Shown piece by piece: positions 49,314-59,031 of a DNA stretch of 64,000 bases (its first letter is position 1; each line of letters starts with the position of its first letter). Made by a program: the position numbers and the translations under genes. The DNA comes from DAIMZI01 sp036734025 (GTDB lineage Bacteria; Pseudomonadota; Alphaproteobacteria; Rhizobiales; Rhodomicrobiaceae): NCBI GenBank assembly GCA_036734025.1, contig DAIMZI010000011.1, positions 30,928-94,927 of the forward strand, read 5' to 3'. A model generated the notes under the pieces. It was given only the letters and a program-made list of their open reading frames with translations. It searched no databases and was not told the DNA's origin.

Positions 49314-50831
49314 TCATGTGACCGCCAGCGCCCGCGTCTTCTTGGTCCGCCGCCGCTCGCGCGAGGAGGGAATCCGCATGACATCGCGGTACTTTGCGAC
49401 CGTGCGCCGAGCAATATCAATGCCGTTGTCGCGCAGACAATCAACGATCTGATCATCTGACAAAACCGCGTCCGGGCGTTCCCTCTCGATCAACTGCCTG
49501 ATCAGGTGGCGCACTGCCTCAGATGAGTGCGCATCGGGCCCGCACGACGAAGCGATGGCCGAGCTGAAGAAGTACTTGAACTCGAACGTGCCGCGCGGCG
49601 TCGAGATGTATTTGTGCGATGTCGCCCGGCTGACGGTCGATTCGTGCATGCCGATCTCCTCGGCCACATCGCGCAGCACCATCGGGCGCAGATGCGTCAC
49701 GCCGTGGCGCAGGAAACCGTCCTGGCGCGAGACGATCTCGCGGGCCACCTTGAGGATGGTCTGGGCGCGCTGATCGAGGCTCTTGATGAGCCAGTTCGCC
49801 GAATTGAGGCAATCACTGACGAAGCTCTTGTCCTTGCCGGTCGTGCCGGCGCGCACCATGGCGGCATAGGTCCGGTCAACGAGCAGGCGTGGAAGCGTTT
49901 CGCCGTTCAACTCGACATGCCAGCCATCCGTGGCACGGCGCACAAATACATCGGGCACCACGGGAACCAGCGTCGCATGGCCGAAAAGCAGGCCCGGCTT
50001 GGGATTTAGCCGCCTGATCTCCGCGATCATGTCCACGACCTCTTCGGGTTCTGCCCGGCAGACGCGCGCAAGCGCCGCGTGGTCATGGCCCGCGACGAGA
50101 TCGAGATTGTTGACCAGCGCCGCGATCATCGGGTCGAGCCTGTTGCGTTCCTTCAGTTGCAGCATCAGACATTCGCTCAGGTCGCGGGCGCACACGCCAC
50201 TCGGCTCGAAGCCTTGCAGCAGTTGCAGCGTCTGATCCACGACCGCGCGCTCGACGCCCAGACGTTCGCTGACCTGGGCAAGGTCGGCGCGCAGATATCC
50301 TGCCTCATCGACCGAGTCGATCAGGTGCATGCCGACAAGCCGCATGAGCGGATCGCGCGTTGCCAGGCTGAGCTGCTGCTGGAGATGTTCTGCAAGGCTG
50401 GGCTCGCGGTCCGGCGTGAAATCGAGCGGGTCGACCTCGCCGTCAGAACCGTCGCGGCGCGAGCGCAGTCCGGTGAACTGGAGCGCGGAACCGGCTCCTT
50501 CAGACGATGCATACGCACCGCCATCATAGTCCGCTGCATCGGCTGCAAGACCGTCGTCTCCCGTGCTGTCGGGCCCGGCGCCGGCGTCCGCGTCGAGGGT
50601 ATCGCGCGCACCAGCACCGCCCGGCTCGCCGGTTTCATGCGTGTGTCGCTCAAGCTCGCCGGTGCTGCGCATATCCTCACTGGCCCGCTCCAGCAGCGGA
50701 TTGTCGGCAAGCTCGCGCTCGATCACCGCGTTCAGCTCAATATTGGAAAGCTGCAACAGTTTGATCGACTGCTGCAGTTGCGGGGTCATGACAAGCGATT
50801 GGCTTTGCTTCAGCTCCAGCCTGAGCGCCAT
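49314..50831 (-). CDS. rpoN: RNA polymerase sigma-54 factor RpoN
   Basis: A 505-residue sigma-54. The Gln/Leu-rich activator-interacting region I is MALRLELKQSQSLVMTPQLQQSIKLLQLS. An acidic region II of about 90 residues follows, then the core-binding region and the DNA-binding domain with the helix-turn-helix (DVAEEIGMHESTVSRATSHKYISTPRG). The RpoN box ARRTVAKYR is near the C-terminus. It directs -24/-12 promoters with enhancer-binding proteins. The 13-codon upstream extension was rejected. It lies 51 bp after lptB in the lptC-lptA-lptB-rpoN order. Confidence 0.96.
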   Translation of the reverse strand: MALRLELKQSQSLVMTPQLQQSIKLLQLSNIELNAVIERELADNPLLERASEDMRSTGELERHTHETGEPGGAGARDTLDADAGAGPDSTGDDGLAADAADYDGGAYASSEGAGSALQFTGLRSRRDGSDGEVDPLDFTPDREPSLAEHLQQQLSLATRDPLMRLVGMHLIDSVDEAGYLRADLAQVSERLGVERAVVDQTLQLLQGFEPSGVCARDLSECLMLQLKERNRLDPMIAALVNNLDLVAGHDHAALARVCRAEPEEVVDMIAEIRRLNPKPGLLFGHATLVPVVPDVFVRRATDGWHVELNGETLPRLLVDRTYAAMVRAGTTGKDKSFVSDCLNSANWLIKSLDQRAQTILKVAREIVSRQDGFLRHGVTHLRPMVLRDVAEEIGMHESTVSRATSHKYISTPRGTFEFKYFFSSAIASSCGPDAHSSEAVRHLIRQLIERERPDAVLSDDQIVDCLRDNGIDIARRTVAKYRDVMRIPSSRERRRTKKTRALAVT

Positions 50832-50882
50832 GATTACTACTGGTCCTCCGATACAAATCCCGAACGGCAAATCGCCGCTCGG

Positions 50883-51722
50883 CTACATAGAGAACTGGTC
50901 CCCAAGATAGACCCGCCGAACTTCCTCGTTGGCAATGATCTCGGCGGGCGAGCCTTCTGTCAGAACCTGACCATCATAGATGATGTAGGCACGGTCGATA
51001 AGCTCCAGCGTCTCGCGCACATTGTGGTCGGTTATCAGAACGCCGATGCCGCGATGGGTGAGGTGGCGCACGAGCGCACGGATGTCGCCGATGGCGATCG
51101 GATCGATACCGGCGAAGGGCTCGTCAAGCAGCATGTATGATGGCCGGCTGGCCAGGGCGCGGGCGATTTCAACGCGCCGGCGTTCGCCGCCCGACAGGGC
51201 AATCGCAGGCGACTTGCGCAGGCGCGTGATGCTGAATTCATCCAGCAGGGCATCGAGCTGGCGCTTGCGCTCCTTGCGGCTGGGCTCGACGATCTCCAGC
51301 ACAGCGAGAATGTTTTCCTCGACCGTGAGGCCGCGAAAGATCGACGCCTCCTGCGGAAGATAACCTATACCAAGACGCGCCCGCCGATACATCGGCAGCG
51401 CCGTCACATCCAGCCCATCGATTATGATTCGGCCGGTATCTGCGGGGATCAGCCCGGTGATCATGTAGAACACGGTCGTCTTGCCGGCGCCGTTCGGTCC
51501 CAGCAGGCCCACGGCTTCGCCGCGGCGGATACTGAGGCCGACGCCGCGCACCACCTGGCGGCGTTTGAAGCTTTTTGTCAGGGCTTCGGCGCGCAATATA
51601 CCCTTTTGCAGCCCGGGTCCGGGCGCCCGGCGCGCAACAGCGCGGTGGTCTGGTTCAGCGCGTGGATCGCGCCGCGCCGGCACCTGCCTCTGCGGGGGTC
51701 TTCGGCGTTCGATGAAAGCCAT
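50883..51722 (-). CDS. lptB: LPS export ABC transporter ATP-binding protein LptB
   Basis: A 279-residue ABC ATPase: Walker A GPNGAGKTT, the LPQEASIFRGLTVEEN Q-loop region typical of LptB, signature LSGGERRRVEIARAL, Walker B LLDEPFAGIDP and the H-loop ITDHN. It powers lipopolysaccharide extraction with LptF-LptG. The first 40 residues are Arg/Pro-rich and not conserved; a later non-ATG start is possible, so the N-terminus is uncertain. Placed between lptA and rpoN. Confidence 0.94.
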   Translation of the reverse strand: MAFIERRRPPQRQVPARRDPRAEPDHRAVARRAPGPGLQKGILRAEALTKSFKRRQVVRGVGLSIRRGEAVGLLGPNGAGKTTVFYMITGLIPADTGRIIIDGLDVTALPMYRRARLGIGYLPQEASIFRGLTVEENILAVLEIVEPSRKERKRQLDALLDEFSITRLRKSPAIALSGGERRRVEIARALASRPSYMLLDEPFAGIDPIAIGDIRALVRHLTHRGIGVLITDHNVRETLELIDRAYIIYDGQVLTEGSPAEIIANEEVRRVYLGDQFSM

Positions 51723-51836
51723 GGGCGCCCTTGTTTGATGATGCGAAACAGCAAGATTTCAGACCGTAGCACAATTGTGCAGTGCATACATGCTGGAAAA
51801 TGGGTGGATAGAGGGGCGGACGCGCCGGCATCCGTT

Positions 51837-52544
51837 TCATTGCGCCGGGGTGGCGGCGGGGGCGGTCGGGGTCGCTGCGTCCGGGGTGGGCTTGGTGCGC
51901 GCGCGCGGCTGAAACAGGCCACGGATGCGCTGCTGGCTCTCGCCTTCCTGGCCGGCCACCTCGAAGCGGCTGCGTCCGCTCTGCAGGTCTATCACCAGCC
52001 GGTCGCCACGCAGCACGTTATCGCCCTGCGACAGAACGACATTGCCCCCGATGGTGATCACCTGAGATTTCACGTCGAAATCGGCCCATTCGCTTGTGGC
52101 GGTCTGTCTTTCGCGAGTGCTGACGATCACGCCACCCTTGGCCTCGATCCGGGTGATGTCCGCCGGAGCGTCGCCTCGTCTTGAGCCGGGCTCGGCGGCT
52201 TGGGCGGGCGCAGCCGGCGCCTCTGGCTGGGGATCGGCCGCAGCTGTCGCCGCCTCGGCTTTCGCCGGCTGGCTCACCGCCGTGGCGGCGCGGCCGGAAT
52301 AGCTGACCACAAGCTCGCGAGAGCGCAGCGAAAAGTCCCCCTGGCGCGCGACGACATTGCCGCGGAAGGTTGCCTGTTTCTGCCGGTCATCGACTTCCAG
52401 CAGGTCGGCCTCGATATCTATCGGCTTGTTGGCGTTGCCCTGATAGGCCGAAAAATCGGTCGTCAGGCCCTGGGCGAGGGCCGCGCCGGGACCTGTTGCG
52501 CACAACGCCATCATCAGCATAAGCGCGGCCGGTTTCATCATCAT
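51837..52544 (-). CDS. lptA: LPS transport periplasmic protein LptA
   Basis: A 235-residue protein with a Met-rich signal peptide (ends AALA-QG near residue 25) and an OstA/LptA beta-jellyroll: PIDIEADLLEVDDRQKQATFRGNVVARQGDFSLRSRELVVSY, then GNVVLSQGDNVLRGDRLVIDLQSGRS. Between the two halves is a low-complexity Ala/Pro/Glu insert (about residues 88-128), and the C-terminus is Pro/Ala/Thr-rich. It bridges LPS across the periplasm. The ATG overlaps the lptC stop. Confidence 0.92.
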   Translation of the reverse strand: MMMKPAALMLMMALCATGPGAALAQGLTTDFSAYQGNANKPIDIEADLLEVDDRQKQATFRGNVVARQGDFSLRSRELVVSYSGRAATAVSQPAKAEAATAAADPQPEAPAAPAQAAEPGSRRGDAPADITRIEAKGGVIVSTRERQTATSEWADFDVKSQVITIGGNVVLSQGDNVLRGDRLVIDLQSGRSRFEVAGQEGESQQRIRGLFQPRARTKPTPDAATPTAPAATPAQ

Positions 52545-53206
52545 TTCGCCTCCGATGGCTGGCGCTGCCGTTCCAGCCGGACGCGCACCTGGCCGGCGAA
52601 TACCGCGCGCGCCTGGCCGGTATGGAGCTTGAAGGTCTGCGCCTGAATTTCACTGTCTCCAAATCGCATCACGACGGGCTCGTCAGAGCTGATCAACTGA
52701 TCGGCAATATTGGCCTTCGCCGATTTGAGGCTGACGAAAAGCCCGCCTCGTCCGCTGATGGTCAGCCCCTCTTCCAGCGACAATATCCTTTCGCGGGTCT
52801 GAAACACGCCGCTGGGTGCGCTCAACTGGGTGGTGTCGCCCGAGGGCGAGACCATGTCGCCGGAAATGACCTGGAGCGCAACCCGATCAGGTGACTTTAC
52901 GCTCTGGAGCGCGGCCTCGGCGCGAATCTCATAGCGGCCGAATGTCTGGTGAACGCCAGAAAGTTTGGGGTTCACCATTTTCAGCGTACCCGATTCGATG
53001 TTGAGATCATCCACTGATGCGGTCGCATCCCCGATGCTGAACGAGAGCTGTCCTGGCAGGAAATAAAGACCAAGACATCCCAAGGCTGCTATCGGTAGCG
53101 CCAGTTTCAGGATGCGCACCATGACGGAATGGCGCTTGGCCGCGCGGAACGCGCGCGCCCGCTGCTCTTGTGTCATGGAGACGCGGATACTGCCCGATTG
53201 CGCCAT
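52541..53206 (-). CDS. lptC: LPS export protein LptC
   Basis: A 221-residue bitopic protein. A short cytoplasmic segment is followed by one membrane helix (about residues 31-50), then a periplasmic LptC-like jellyroll with NPKLSGVHQTFGRYEIRAEAA and the later AKANIADQLISSDEPVVMRFGDSEIQA. It links the LptBFG transporter to LptA. The start at MAQSGS is chosen; the open frame continues 62 codons upstream without a good start. Overlaps lptA by 4 bp. Confidence 0.9.
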   Translation of the reverse strand: MAQSGSIRVSMTQEQRARAFRAAKRHSVMVRILKLALPIAALGCLGLYFLPGQLSFSIGDATASVDDLNIESGTLKMVNPKLSGVHQTFGRYEIRAEAALQSVKSPDRVALQVISGDMVSPSGDTTQLSAPSGVFQTRERILSLEEGLTISGRGGLFVSLKSAKANIADQLISSDEPVVMRFGDSEIQAQTFKLHTGQARAVFAGQVRVRLERQRQPSEAK

Positions 53207-53309
53207 CGCCGGAAATCCGATTGCCTTGCACGAATGTCGTTGTGCTGTGCGATTATGTTGACACTGCGGCCGCTGCCTCGGCGCCATATGGCCGTTAGGG
53301 CGTGTGCGC

Positions 53310-53924
53310 TCAGGAATGCGCGAACAAATCGGTCTCGTCCCAGCCCAGCAGATCAAGACGCGCGCGCGCCGGCAGGAACGCAAATGCGGCATTCGCGATC
53401 TCGGTACGGCCCTCGCGCGCCAGCAGGTCGTCGAGCTTTTCCTTCAGCGCATGAAGATGCAGCACATCGGAGGCGGCATAAGCCATCTGTTCCTGGCTGA
53501 GTTCGGGCGCGCCCCAGTCCGAAGTCTGCTGCTGTTTTGACAGGTCGACGCCGATGAGATCGCGGCACAGATCCTTGAGCCCGTGGCGCTCGGTGTAGGT
53601 GCGCGTCAGGCGGGAGGCGATCTTGGTGCAGTAGACCGGAGCGGCGAAGGTGCCCAGATGATAGCCGAGCATGGCAATATCGAAACGCCCGAAATGAAAG
53701 AGCTTGAGCACCTGCTGGTCGGCGAGCAACGCGCGCAGACGCGGCGCAGCGAAATCGCCATCGCGGAACTGGACCAGATGTGCTGTGCCATCACCGGCAG
53801 AAAGCTGCGCCACGCACAGCCGATCGCGATGAGGGTTCAGGCCCATGGCCTCGGTGTCGATCGCAACGACCGAACCGAGATCGAGACCGGCCGGCAGATC
53901 GCCTCTGTGAAGGGTGATGCTCAT
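53310..53924 (-). CDS. RNase D-like 3'-5' exonuclease
   Basis: A 204-residue DEDD exonuclease. The DxE motif is in VVAIDTEAMGL near residue 29, the second Asp region in HFGRFDIAML, and the YxxxD motif in YAASDVLHLHAL. Only the exonuclease domain is present; the HRDC domains of full RNase D are absent, as in the short form common in Alphaproteobacteria. Likely role: 3' trimming of tRNA and other stable RNAs. The start at MSITLH replaces one 47 codons upstream that would enter the tRNA. Same strand as the lpt genes. Confidence 0.9.
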   Translation of the reverse strand: MSITLHRGDLPAGLDLGSVVAIDTEAMGLNPHRDRLCVAQLSAGDGTAHLVQFRDGDFAAPRLRALLADQQVLKLFHFGRFDIAMLGYHLGTFAAPVYCTKIASRLTRTYTERHGLKDLCRDLIGVDLSKQQQTSDWGAPELSQEQMAYAASDVLHLHALKEKLDDLLAREGRTEIANAAFAFLPARARLDLLGWDETDLFAHS

Positions 53925-54015
53925 GGCGGAGACAGACTTGTCATTGCTGGAACGAAAAAGGCTCTGGCCGGGGCCCGGCTGAAAAGCGGCAAAAACAGTC
54001 GATGGCAAATAATTT

Positions 54016-54102
54016 TGGTGCCCAGGAGAAGACTCGAACTTCCACGACCTTGCGGTCACTGGCACCTGAAGCCAGCGCGTCTACCAGTTCCGCCACCTGG
54101 GC
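54016..54102 (-). tRNA. tRNA-Leu (anticodon CAG)
   Basis: An 87-nt class II tRNA on the minus strand with encoded CCA. The acceptor stem GCCCAGG pairs with CCTGGGC. The anticodon arm CTGGC-TTCAGGT-GCCAG gives CAG, reading CUG codons. A long variable arm and the T arm GTTCGAGTC follow. It differs from the GAG tRNA-Leu at 27440-27525. Confidence 0.95.
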
Positions 54103-54226
54103 ATGCACATGACCTAGGCCGCCTGCGGTTCTTTGTCAATCGCTGGCGGTGCCGGGTTCACACGGTGTCGGTCAGGGTGTAATGCTCGCAGTCTTAATTT
54201 TTCCTCTTTTACAGGGGTGAAGGCAT

Positions 54227-55192
54227 ATGGCCGACACGCTCGACGGATCTCGGCTCATCACGGTGTTCGGCGGCTCCGGCTTTGTTGGACGCCACGCCGT
54301 CTATGCGCTGGCAAAGGCGGGCTATCGCATTCGCGTGGCCGTGCGCCGGCCTGAACTTGCGGGGTTCCTGCGCTCATATGGGCTGGTGGGCCAGATCCAT
54401 CCGGTCCAGGCCAATATCCGCGATGAAGTCTCGGTGCGCCAGGCGATCATTGGCGCCAGCGGCGTCGTCAATCTGGTCGGCATTCTGGCGCCCGGCGGCA
54501 AGCAGACCTTCAGCGCGCTTCAGGCCGAAGGCGCCGAGCGTGTCGCCAGACTCGCGGCGGAAAACGGCGTGCGCGATCTGGTGCATGTCTCCGCGATCGG
54601 CGCTGACCGCAATGCCAAGGCGCGCTATGCGCGCACCAAGGCGGAAGGCGAAGACGGCGTGTTGCGCGCCTTTCCCTCCGCGGTCATCCTGCGGCCGTCC
54701 ATCGTATTCGGGCCCGAGGATGATTTTCTCAACCGCTTTGCCCGCATGGCGCAGTTTTCCCCGGTCATGCCGCTGGTCGGTTTCGGCAAGACGAAATTCC
54801 AGCCGGTCTATGTGGGAGATCTGGCGCGGGCGATCGTCGCCGGCATCGACGGACGCGCAAAGAAGGGCGCGATCTATGAGCTGGGCGGCCCCCAGGTGCT
54901 GAGCTTCAGGGAATTGCTGGACAAGATCGCTTTTTATACCAGGCGCCCGCGCCCTTATGTGCCGCTTCCATTTTCCATAGCCACCATCCAGGCTGCGTTC
55001 CTCCAGCTTTTGCCGAATGCCCCGCTTACCGTTGATCAGGTGCGCATGCTGAAAAAGGACAATGTCGTCAGCCAGAGCGCCAGGGACGAGCAGCTTACGC
55101 TGGAGGGGCTCGGGATCGTGCCGACCAGCCTTGATGTGGTCGCGCCGGATTATCTCTGGCGGTTCAGGCCCAAGGGGGAGTTTGCCGACTGA
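54227..55192 (+). CDS. NDUFA9-like NAD(P)-binding protein (extended SDR)
   Basis: A 321-residue atypical short-chain dehydrogenase. It has the dinucleotide motif VFGGSGFVGRHAVYAL near residue 13, the VSAIGAD and YARTKAEGE segments with the Tyr-x3-Lys pattern, and the LRPSIVFGPEDDFLNRF block typical of complex I NDUFA9-type proteins. In mitochondria NDUFA9 is an accessory subunit of complex I; in Alphaproteobacteria a similar role is suspected. It is convergent with uppP. Confidence 0.85.
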   Translation: MADTLDGSRLITVFGGSGFVGRHAVYALAKAGYRIRVAVRRPELAGFLRSYGLVGQIHPVQANIRDEVSVRQAIIGASGVVNLVGILAPGGKQTFSALQAEGAERVARLAAENGVRDLVHVSAIGADRNAKARYARTKAEGEDGVLRAFPSAVILRPSIVFGPEDDFLNRFARMAQFSPVMPLVGFGKTKFQPVYVGDLARAIVAGIDGRAKKGAIYELGGPQVLSFRELLDKIAFYTRRPRPYVPLPFSIATIQAAFLQLLPNAPLTVDQVRMLKKDNVVSQSARDEQLTLEGLGIVPTSLDVVAPDYLWRFRPKGEFAD

Positions 55193-55222
55193 TCTGCATG
55201 CGCTCGCGGGTGCGCGACATGT

Positions 55223-56026
55223 TCAGCCGTAGACCACGACGAACAGGAACGCGCCAAGCGCAAACCGGTAGACGACGAACGGCAGCATGCTCATGCGCTT
55301 CAGCAGCGCCATCATGAACCAGATCGCGACGAAGGCCGCGATGAAGGCCAATCCGGCGGCCACACCGGCATCAACCAGCGACTCTCGCCCGCCCTCGGCA
55401 TAAAGCTCAAATGCGCTGCCGGCACCAAGGCCGAGAATCGAGGGCACGGCCAGCAACATGGAAAAGCGCGCGGCTTCGGTGCGCTCAAGGCCCAGCCAGC
55501 GTCCTGCCGTCATCGTGACGCCTGCCCGGCTTGCGCCGGGGATCAGGGCGAGGGCCTGCACCAGCCCGATGAACAGCGCCCCCGGCAGGCGCAGATTGCC
55601 GATGTGGCGATCGGTCGGGCGGGTTTCATCCACAACGAGCAGCACGAGACCGAAAATCAGATTGGCCCACGCGATCACCTCCAGATTGCGCAACAGATCG
55701 TAATAGCCGGTCCGCAGCAGCACGAACCCCAGCACGAACAGCGGGATCGAGGCAATGACGAGATAAATGAGCACGCGCCCCTCGGTGCTCATCCTGCCCC
55801 TGAGCAGCGAGAAAAAGCCGCGCAGCAGCGCCAGCATCTCCCGCCAGAAATAGATGATGATCGCGAACAGGCTGCCGACATGCATGGCGACATCGAGCAG
55901 CGGACCCTGATCCTGCCAGCCAGAAATAAGCTTTGGAACCATGATCAGATGAGCCGAGGAGCTGATTGGCCAGAACTCCGTCAGCCCCTGTACGACAGCG
56001 AGGACGATGAGTTGTTCCAGCGGCAT
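55223..56026 (-). CDS. uppP: undecaprenyl-diphosphatase UppP
   Basis: A 267-residue membrane enzyme that recycles undecaprenyl diphosphate to the monophosphate carrier for peptidoglycan and O-antigen. The two conserved blocks are GLTEFWPISSSAHLI near the N-terminus (Glu/Ser/His active-site cluster) and LIPGASRAGVTMTAGRWLGL near residue 165. About seven or eight helices. The usual E-FLPVSS reads EFWPISS, a common variant. Increased UppP is known to give bacitracin tolerance. Confidence 0.95.
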   Translation of the reverse strand: MPLEQLIVLAVVQGLTEFWPISSSAHLIMVPKLISGWQDQGPLLDVAMHVGSLFAIIIYFWREMLALLRGFFSLLRGRMSTEGRVLIYLVIASIPLFVLGFVLLRTGYYDLLRNLEVIAWANLIFGLVLLVVDETRPTDRHIGNLRLPGALFIGLVQALALIPGASRAGVTMTAGRWLGLERTEAARFSMLLAVPSILGLGAGSAFELYAEGGRESLVDAGVAAGLAFIAAFVAIWFMMALLKRMSMLPFVVYRFALGAFLFVVVYG

Positions 56027-56284
56027 CCACAGCTTCCTTCTTGACAGGCCCGTCGATTGCGCAACCTTGCTGGGCCATGGTTCTTTGCATGCACGCTACA
56101 GGCCGCGAAGGCGTATGTGGACGCTGGCGTCACGACATCGGCGGCATGACTGGGGAAAAAACATGACGATCCGGCCGCGCGCTTCTTATATCCAAATAGC
56201 GGCGTCATGCCATATCGAATTGATGCGCGCCCCCCGCGCGTGCACTGCCGGCGGGGGGAACCGGCGCCTCAGCAAGGCCCGATC

Positions 56285-56980
56285 ATGTTCAGACTGATCC
56301 AATATGCCCTGTGCCCGTTTTCACGTTCGATACGTCTGGCCCTCGGCGAATATGAAATGATCGTCGAGTTGATCGAACAGCGTCCCTGGGCGCCAACGCG
56401 CGAGTTCTTGCACATCAACCCCGCCGCCTCCCTGCCTGTGCTGCTGGGGCCGGGCGATATCAGCGTGTGCGGGGCCTATGCCATCGCGGAATATCTGGCG
56501 GAGACGAGCGGCCGCCCGCGCGGCGATGGCCGACGTGAGAATACGCTGTTTCCCGGCAATGCGGTGGAGCGCGCCGAGGTACGCCGGCTCGTTTCGTGGT
56601 TCCACCGCAAATTCGAGGAAGAAGTCAGCGGCTGCATTCTGGAGGAAAAGCTCTATGACCGGCTGCGCGAAAGGCGCACCACGCCCGAGCCCGAACTGAT
56701 CCGGCTGGGGCGCGACAATCTGCGCTATCATCTGAGCTACATCAGCCATCTTGCCGATAGCCGTGCATGGCTGTCGGGCGAACGCATGAGCTTTGCCGAT
56801 CTGGCGGCTGCGGGGCATCTGTCGGTGCTGGATTATCTGGAGGAAGTGCCTTGGCAGGATTTTCCCCATGCCAAACACTGGTATGCGCGCATCAAGTCGC
56901 GCCCGTCCTTCAGGCCATTGCTGGCTGACCGAGTGCCGGGGCTGCGCCCGCCACCCGATTATGCCAATCTCGATTTCTGA
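56285..56980 (+). CDS. glutathione S-transferase family protein
   Basis: A 231-residue protein with the thioredoxin-like N-domain (MFRLIQYALCPFSRSIRLALGEY, with CPFS at the active-site position; NPAASLPVL with the cis-Pro) and the all-helical C-domain (LADSRAWLSGERMSFADLAAAGHLSVLDYL). Substrate unknown. The ATG is set by the family start; a frame open upstream from 56207 is ignored. Its stop overlaps the queG start by one base, so the two are coupled. Confidence 0.9.
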   Translation: MFRLIQYALCPFSRSIRLALGEYEMIVELIEQRPWAPTREFLHINPAASLPVLLGPGDISVCGAYAIAEYLAETSGRPRGDGRRENTLFPGNAVERAEVRRLVSWFHRKFEEEVSGCILEEKLYDRLRERRTTPEPELIRLGRDNLRYHLSYISHLADSRAWLSGERMSFADLAAAGHLSVLDYLEEVPWQDFPHAKHWYARIKSRPSFRPLLADRVPGLRPPPDYANLDF

Positions 56981-58143
56981 TGATGTCCGTGCGACACGAC
57001 CAGCAAGATGCCGACATGGCGGCGAAATGCCGTGAGACGCTGCGCGAGCACGCGTTGCGCGAAGGGTTCGACGCGCTTGGCGTGGCAAGACCGGATGCGA
57101 TCGCCAAGGCAGCGCCGCGGCTCGATGTCTTCCTCAAGGCGGGTTATCACGGCACCATGGGCTGGCTGGCCGATACCGCCGAGCGGCGACGCACGCCCCG
57201 CGCGCTGTGGCCCGAAGTGCGCAGCGTGATCATGCTCGCCATGAATTATGGCCCGCAGCGCGATCCGCTGGAGGCGCTCAACGCGCGCTCGCATGGGGCC
57301 ATATCGGTCTATGCGCATGCCAAGGATTATCACGACATCATCAAGCCGCGGCTGAAGCGCATCGCCGGCTGGCTGCACCGTGAGACGGGCCATGACGTCA
57401 AGGTGTTCGTCGATACCGCCCCGGTGATGGAAAAGCCGCTGGCCGAAGCGGCGGGGCTGGGCTGGCAGGGCAAGCACACCAATCTGGTGTCGCGTGATCT
57501 CGGCTCGTGGCTGTTTCTCGGGGCGATCTTCACGACGGCGGCGATTGCGCCGGACGCGCCGGAGGGCGATCATTGCGGCTCGTGCCGCAAATGTCTCGAC
57601 ATCTGCCCGACCGATGCGTTTCCTGCGCCTTATCAGCTCGATGCCCGCCGCTGCATCTCCTATCTGACGATCGAACATCGCGGCCATATCCCTGCCGAAT
57701 TTCGCGCGTCGATGGGCAATCGCATCTTCGGCTGCGACGATTGTCTGGCGGTCTGTCCGTGGAACAAGTTTGCGCGTATGGCCAGCGAAGCACGGTTTCA
57801 TGCGCACAACGGCGCCGACATGCCACCGCTTGCCGATCTGTTGCGGCTGGATGAGGCCGCCTTTCGTGCCGCTTTCGCCGGCTCGCCAGTCAAGCGCACG
57901 GGCCGCAACGGGCTGGTCCGCAATGCGCTGATCGCGGCAGGCAATTCAGGCGATGAAAGCTTGCTGCCGGCGGTGATTTCGCTGCTTGGCGATGATGCGC
58001 CCATCGTCAGGGCCATGGCCGTGTGGGCGGCGCGACGGCTGATGGGTGCTGGCGCCGACTGGGAGCGGCTCAGGTTTCATCACCTGCCAGCAGAAATGGA
58101 TGCGCAGGTACGCGCTGAATGGGAAGGGCTTGAAGCGCCATGA
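56980..58143 (+). CDS. queG: epoxyqueuosine reductase QueG
   Basis: A 387-residue cobalamin-dependent iron-sulfur enzyme that reduces epoxyqueuosine in tRNA to queuosine, the last step of Q synthesis. Two [4Fe-4S] motifs are visible: CGSCRKCLDICP near residue 200 and CDDCLAVCP near residue 245. The VFVDTAPVMEKPLAEAAGLGWQGKHTN block is the QueG signature. HEAT-like helices end the protein. MMSVR and MSVR are alternative starts one codon apart. It overlaps the next gene by 4 bp. Confidence 0.95.
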   Translation: MMSVRHDQQDADMAAKCRETLREHALREGFDALGVARPDAIAKAAPRLDVFLKAGYHGTMGWLADTAERRRTPRALWPEVRSVIMLAMNYGPQRDPLEALNARSHGAISVYAHAKDYHDIIKPRLKRIAGWLHRETGHDVKVFVDTAPVMEKPLAEAAGLGWQGKHTNLVSRDLGSWLFLGAIFTTAAIAPDAPEGDHCGSCRKCLDICPTDAFPAPYQLDARRCISYLTIEHRGHIPAEFRASMGNRIFGCDDCLAVCPWNKFARMASEARFHAHNGADMPPLADLLRLDEAAFRAAFAGSPVKRTGRNGLVRNALIAAGNSGDESLLPAVISLLGDDAPIVRAMAVWAARRLMGAGADWERLRFHHLPAEMDAQVRAEWEGLEAP

Positions 58144-59021
58144 ATACACTTCTTGCCGTTGGTCTGGGCTATTCGGCAAAAGCCCTCGCCGCGCGTCTCA
58201 AGTCACAGGGCTGGCACATCATTGGCACGGCGCGCCGCGCCGGCACGCGCGATACTGTAGTGGCCGAGGGCCATGAGGCCGTGATGTTCGATGGCACTGC
58301 GCCATCGCCGCAGCTTGCGCGCGCCATTGCTTCGGCGAGCCACCTGCTCGTCTCCGCTCCGCCCGATGAGGACGGCGATCCGTTGCTGCTGCATCACCTG
58401 CGCGACCTGCGCACCGCGAAGATCTGCTGGATCGGCTATCTTTCCACGGTGGGCGTTTATGGCGATCGCGGCGGCGGCTGGGTCGATGAGGATGTGCCGC
58501 CTACACCGGTCTTCAGCCGCAGTCGCCAGCGCCTCGCCGCGGAGCAGGCCTGGGAAGCGTTTGCCGCGCGCGAGCGCATTGCGTGCGACATATTCCGCCT
58601 GTCGGGGATCTATGGTCCCGGGCGCGGGCCGCTTGAGCGGGTTCGGTCGGGTTCGGCGCGTGCGATCGTCAAGCGCGATCAGGTGTTCAACCGCATCCAC
58701 GTGGATGATATCGCCAGCGCGGTTGAAGCGGGCATCAAGACCTCAGCAGCGGCCGAAATGCCGGCAACCCGGTTGTTCAACGTCACCGACGACGAGCCAG
58801 CGCCGCCGCAGGACGTGCTGGCCTTTGCCGCCGGGCTGATCGGCGCGCCGATGCCCCAACCCATCGCCTATGAAGAGGCAGACCTATCGCCGATGGCGCG
58901 CAGTTTCTACATGGAGAACAAGCGGGTCTCGAACCGGCGCATGAAGGACGTTCTCGGCGTCACGCTGGCTTTTCCCACCTATCGCGAGGGCCTGAAGGCC
59001 CTCGCGCAAATCGGCGGCTAA
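58140..59021 (+). CDS. NAD(P)-dependent epimerase/dehydratase-like protein (YeeZ-type SDR)
   Basis: A 293-residue protein with a Rossmann start (LLAVGLGYSAKALAARLKSQGW), the YLSTVGVYGDRGGGWVDE segment common to this SDR group, FRLSGIYGPGRGPLERV and NRIHVDDIASAVEAGI. The catalytic Tyr-x3-Lys of true epimerases is not clear (VYGDRGG; SRSRQRLAAE later), as in other YeeZ-like members, so enzymatic activity is uncertain. The start overlaps the queG stop (ATGA); GST-queG-SDR looks like one operon. Confidence 0.85.
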   Translation: MNTLLAVGLGYSAKALAARLKSQGWHIIGTARRAGTRDTVVAEGHEAVMFDGTAPSPQLARAIASASHLLVSAPPDEDGDPLLLHHLRDLRTAKICWIGYLSTVGVYGDRGGGWVDEDVPPTPVFSRSRQRLAAEQAWEAFAARERIACDIFRLSGIYGPGRGPLERVRSGSARAIVKRDQVFNRIHVDDIASAVEAGIKTSAAAEMPATRLFNVTDDEPAPPQDVLAFAAGLIGAPMPQPIAYEEADLSPMARSFYMENKRVSNRRMKDVLGVTLAFPTYREGLKALAQIGG

Positions 59022-59031
59022 GACCGAGTAT